From CAYSPT01 sp964432985 (GTDB lineage: Bacteria > Muiribacteriota > CAYSPT01): DNA of 6,759 bases. The notes beneath the pieces were generated by a model that searched no databases, was not told the origin of the DNA, and saw only the letters and a program-made list of their open reading frames with translations. Location of the stretch: NCBI GenBank assembly GCA_964432985.1, contig CAYSPT010000135.1:1-6759 (forward strand), written 5' to 3'. The stretch's first letter is position 1. Every line of letters begins with the position of its first letter. Made by a program: the position numbers and the translations under genes. Below are positions 5,416-6,759 of the stretch, piece after piece.

Positions 5416-6759
5416 ATGATGAGTAAGAAGGTGAATTCAGTACGGGTGTTTGTGGCCGCTCTGGCCGTGGTGTTTATGTTCGCAAGCGTGGGAATTGCTC
5501 AGGCTGCACCGCCGGTAAAGAGTTTTAACGGCGCTCCGTTCATGAGTTATGAGGATCTTTCAAAAGGTGAGGTTTGGCTTGACGGCACGCATGTGCTTGA
5601 TGACATGGTGCGCGAGCACACCGAAGGTGTGGAGTGGGAAGCGCTAGACACGGAGGATCTGCGCGCCAAAGGCAAGTTGGGACGATCCGGGGCCGTACTT
5701 CCCGACCGGGAAGGACAGGAAGAAACTTTCTGGTCCGTAGCTCTCGGCGGGGGCGGGCAGCAGTTCGTCGAGGTTACGGCCACGCTTCGCGTAGTGGGCG
5801 AAAACGTGTATATCTACGTGGAAAACGGCCAGGAGGTCACTGAAGAAACCCTGGCAAAAATCTGCAAACAGATCGACGAGGTGATTTATCCCCTCAACAC
5901 GAGTTCCTTCGGTTTCGAGCGCAAGCCCGGTATCGATCACGACCCGCGCATCACCTTGCTCCTGACCGACGTGCAGGATGGCTGGGAGCCCGGCAAGGGT
6001 TATGTGGGCGGCTTCTACTTCCCGCTCAACGAGTACTCCAAGCGGGTGTTCCCCCAGAGCAACGAGCGGGAAATGATCTACGTTGATACCTATCCATCCG
6101 ATCCCACCAGCCCCTTCTACCTGGGTGTGGTGGCCCACGAGTTCCAGCACATGATCCACGCCAACCACGATATGCGGGAGGACAAGTGGGTCAACGAGGG
6201 TATGAGCCAGCTGGCGTTCTACATCTGCGGTTACGGCCATCCCAGCCAGGTGCTGGCCTTTATCCGCAACGCCGACGAGAGACTCGACCACTTCGCCAAC
6301 ATCGTTGACGATTACGGTTCTGTCTACCTGTGGTACTACTACATTTACACCAAGTATTGCCCAACTCCGGAAATCAAGCAGAAATTCACCCGGACCCTGG
6401 TAGACAGCCCGCTCAAGAGCGTCGAGGGTTTTGACTTTGCCATGAAGGAAATCGGCGTTGACAAGCCCTTTGATGAGATCTTTGATGAATGGGCTGTGGC
6501 CAACATCATCAACAAGCCGGCTCTGGGAGGCGGCCTGTACGGGTACGATGACACTCTGGGCATGACTGTCTACCACACCGAAAACTTCGCCACGTTCCCG
6601 GTGGAGCGGGAGAAGCAGGAGGTGCAGCAGTACGCCGCCGACTACATCCGGTGCACCCCGGACATCGGCTGGGTGCCGGTGCGGCCCATGCTAATGGACA
6701 AGACAACCATCTTCTCCGACAGCCCGGCCACAGTTAACTGGGGTGTGGACGGCTGGCAG
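5416..6759 (+). CDS. Secreted zinc metallopeptidase, HExxH...E type, M30 (hyicolysin)-like (3' end beyond window)
   Basis: The frame is open for 448 codons to the window edge without a stop. The N-terminus is a Sec signal peptide: MMSKK, a hydrophobic core at about 9-27, and a likely cleavage at AQA|A (30/31), so the protein is exported. HEFQHMIH (241-248) is a zinc-binding HExxH motif with Glu242 as the probable catalytic base. Glu261 in WVNEGMSQLA, 15 residues after His245, is the likely third ligand. Supporting blocks are DPRITLLLTDV (176-186), SNEREMIYVD (215-224), DDYGSVYLWYYY (298-309) and FDEWAVANI (356-364), the pattern of bacterial M30-like gluzincins. From about residue 400 (QQYAADYI) a beta-rich domain seems to begin and is cut off. 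Likely role: extracellular protein breakdown or surface remodelling; the substrate is unknown. The gene has its own strong promoter and is divergent from the GH57 gene. The family assignment is by motif; another Peptidase_MA-type clan member is possible. Confidence 0.88.
   Translation, partial: MMSKKVNSVRVFVAALAVVFMFASVGIAQAAPPVKSFNGAPFMSYEDLSKGEVWLDGTHVLDDMVREHTEGVEWEALDTEDLRAKGKLGRSGAVLPDREGQEETFWSVALGGGGQQFVEVTATLRVVGENVYIYVENGQEVTEETLAKICKQIDEVIYPLNTSSFGFERKPGIDHDPRITLLLTDVQDGWEPGKGYVGGFYFPLNEYSKRVFPQSNEREMIYVDTYPSDPTSPFYLGVVAHEFQHMIHANHDMREDKWVNEGMSQLAFYICGYGHPSQVLAFIRNADERLDHFANIVDDYGSVYLWYYYIYTKYCPTPEIKQKFTRTLVDSPLKSVEGFDFAMKEIGVDKPFDEIFDEWAVANIINKPALGGGLYGYDDTLGMTVYHTENFATFPVEREKQEVQQYAADYIRCTPDIGWVPVRPMLMDKTTIFSDSPATVNWGVDGWQ

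Noticed and set aside
5644..6576. 310-residue minus-strand ORF
   Set aside because: It lies wholly antisense to the peptidase gene, which has a signal peptide, an RBS, a promoter and HExxH motif in the other strand; the long open frame follows from GC-rich codon use.

Overview
The window looks like a piece of a draft bacterial genome, probably a scaffold binned from a metagenome. A run of exactly 100 N (2321-2420) marks a contig join of unknown true length. Gene content is bacterial: sigma70-type promoters, a Sec signal peptide, a GH57/DUF3536 glycoside hydrolase, and a multi-spanning membrane protein with TPR repeats of a type common in Desulfobacterota, Planctomycetota, Omnitrophota and some anaerobic Bacillota. 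I cannot fix the phylum from this sequence alone.

Layout, left to right. (1) Positions 2-112 hold the 3' end of an unidentified plus-strand gene. (2) Positions 267-2320 (+) encode a polytopic GT-C-like membrane protein (TMTC / O-mannosyltransferase-like) followed by at least seven 34-residue TPRs; it runs into the gap and has no visible 3' end. (3) 2321-2420 is the gap. (4) Positions 5134 down to 2421 (-) encode a GH57 family glycoside hydrolase with a DUF3536 C-terminal region; its 3' end is also lost in the gap, so genes 2 and 4 converge on it. (5) 5135-5415 is a divergent control region with a promoter facing each way. The rightward promoter is a perfect consensus match (TTGACA, 17 bp, TATAAT) and is followed by a roughly 145-nt leader with a GNRA-capped hairpin. 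(6) From 5416 to the right edge (+) is a secreted zinc metallopeptidase (signal peptide, HEFQH, downstream NEG glutamate), cut by the window edge.

Functionally, gene 2 is probably an envelope glycosyltransferase or glycosylation-linked TPR protein, gene 4 an intracellular alpha-glucan-acting enzyme, and gene 6 an exported protease. Nothing shows that they act in one pathway: they are transcribed separately, in convergent and divergent pairs.

The most noteworthy signals are regulatory. Genes 2 and 4 each have a good sigma70 promoter whose -10 box ends only 9-11 nt before an ATG, which predicts leaderless or nearly leaderless mRNAs, whereas the protease has a long structured leader and a conventional ribosome binding site. 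By counting sampled 60-base lines, the TPR gene is clearly AT-richer than everything around it, including the gene end on its left. No RNA genes, CRISPR array or mobile element were seen.
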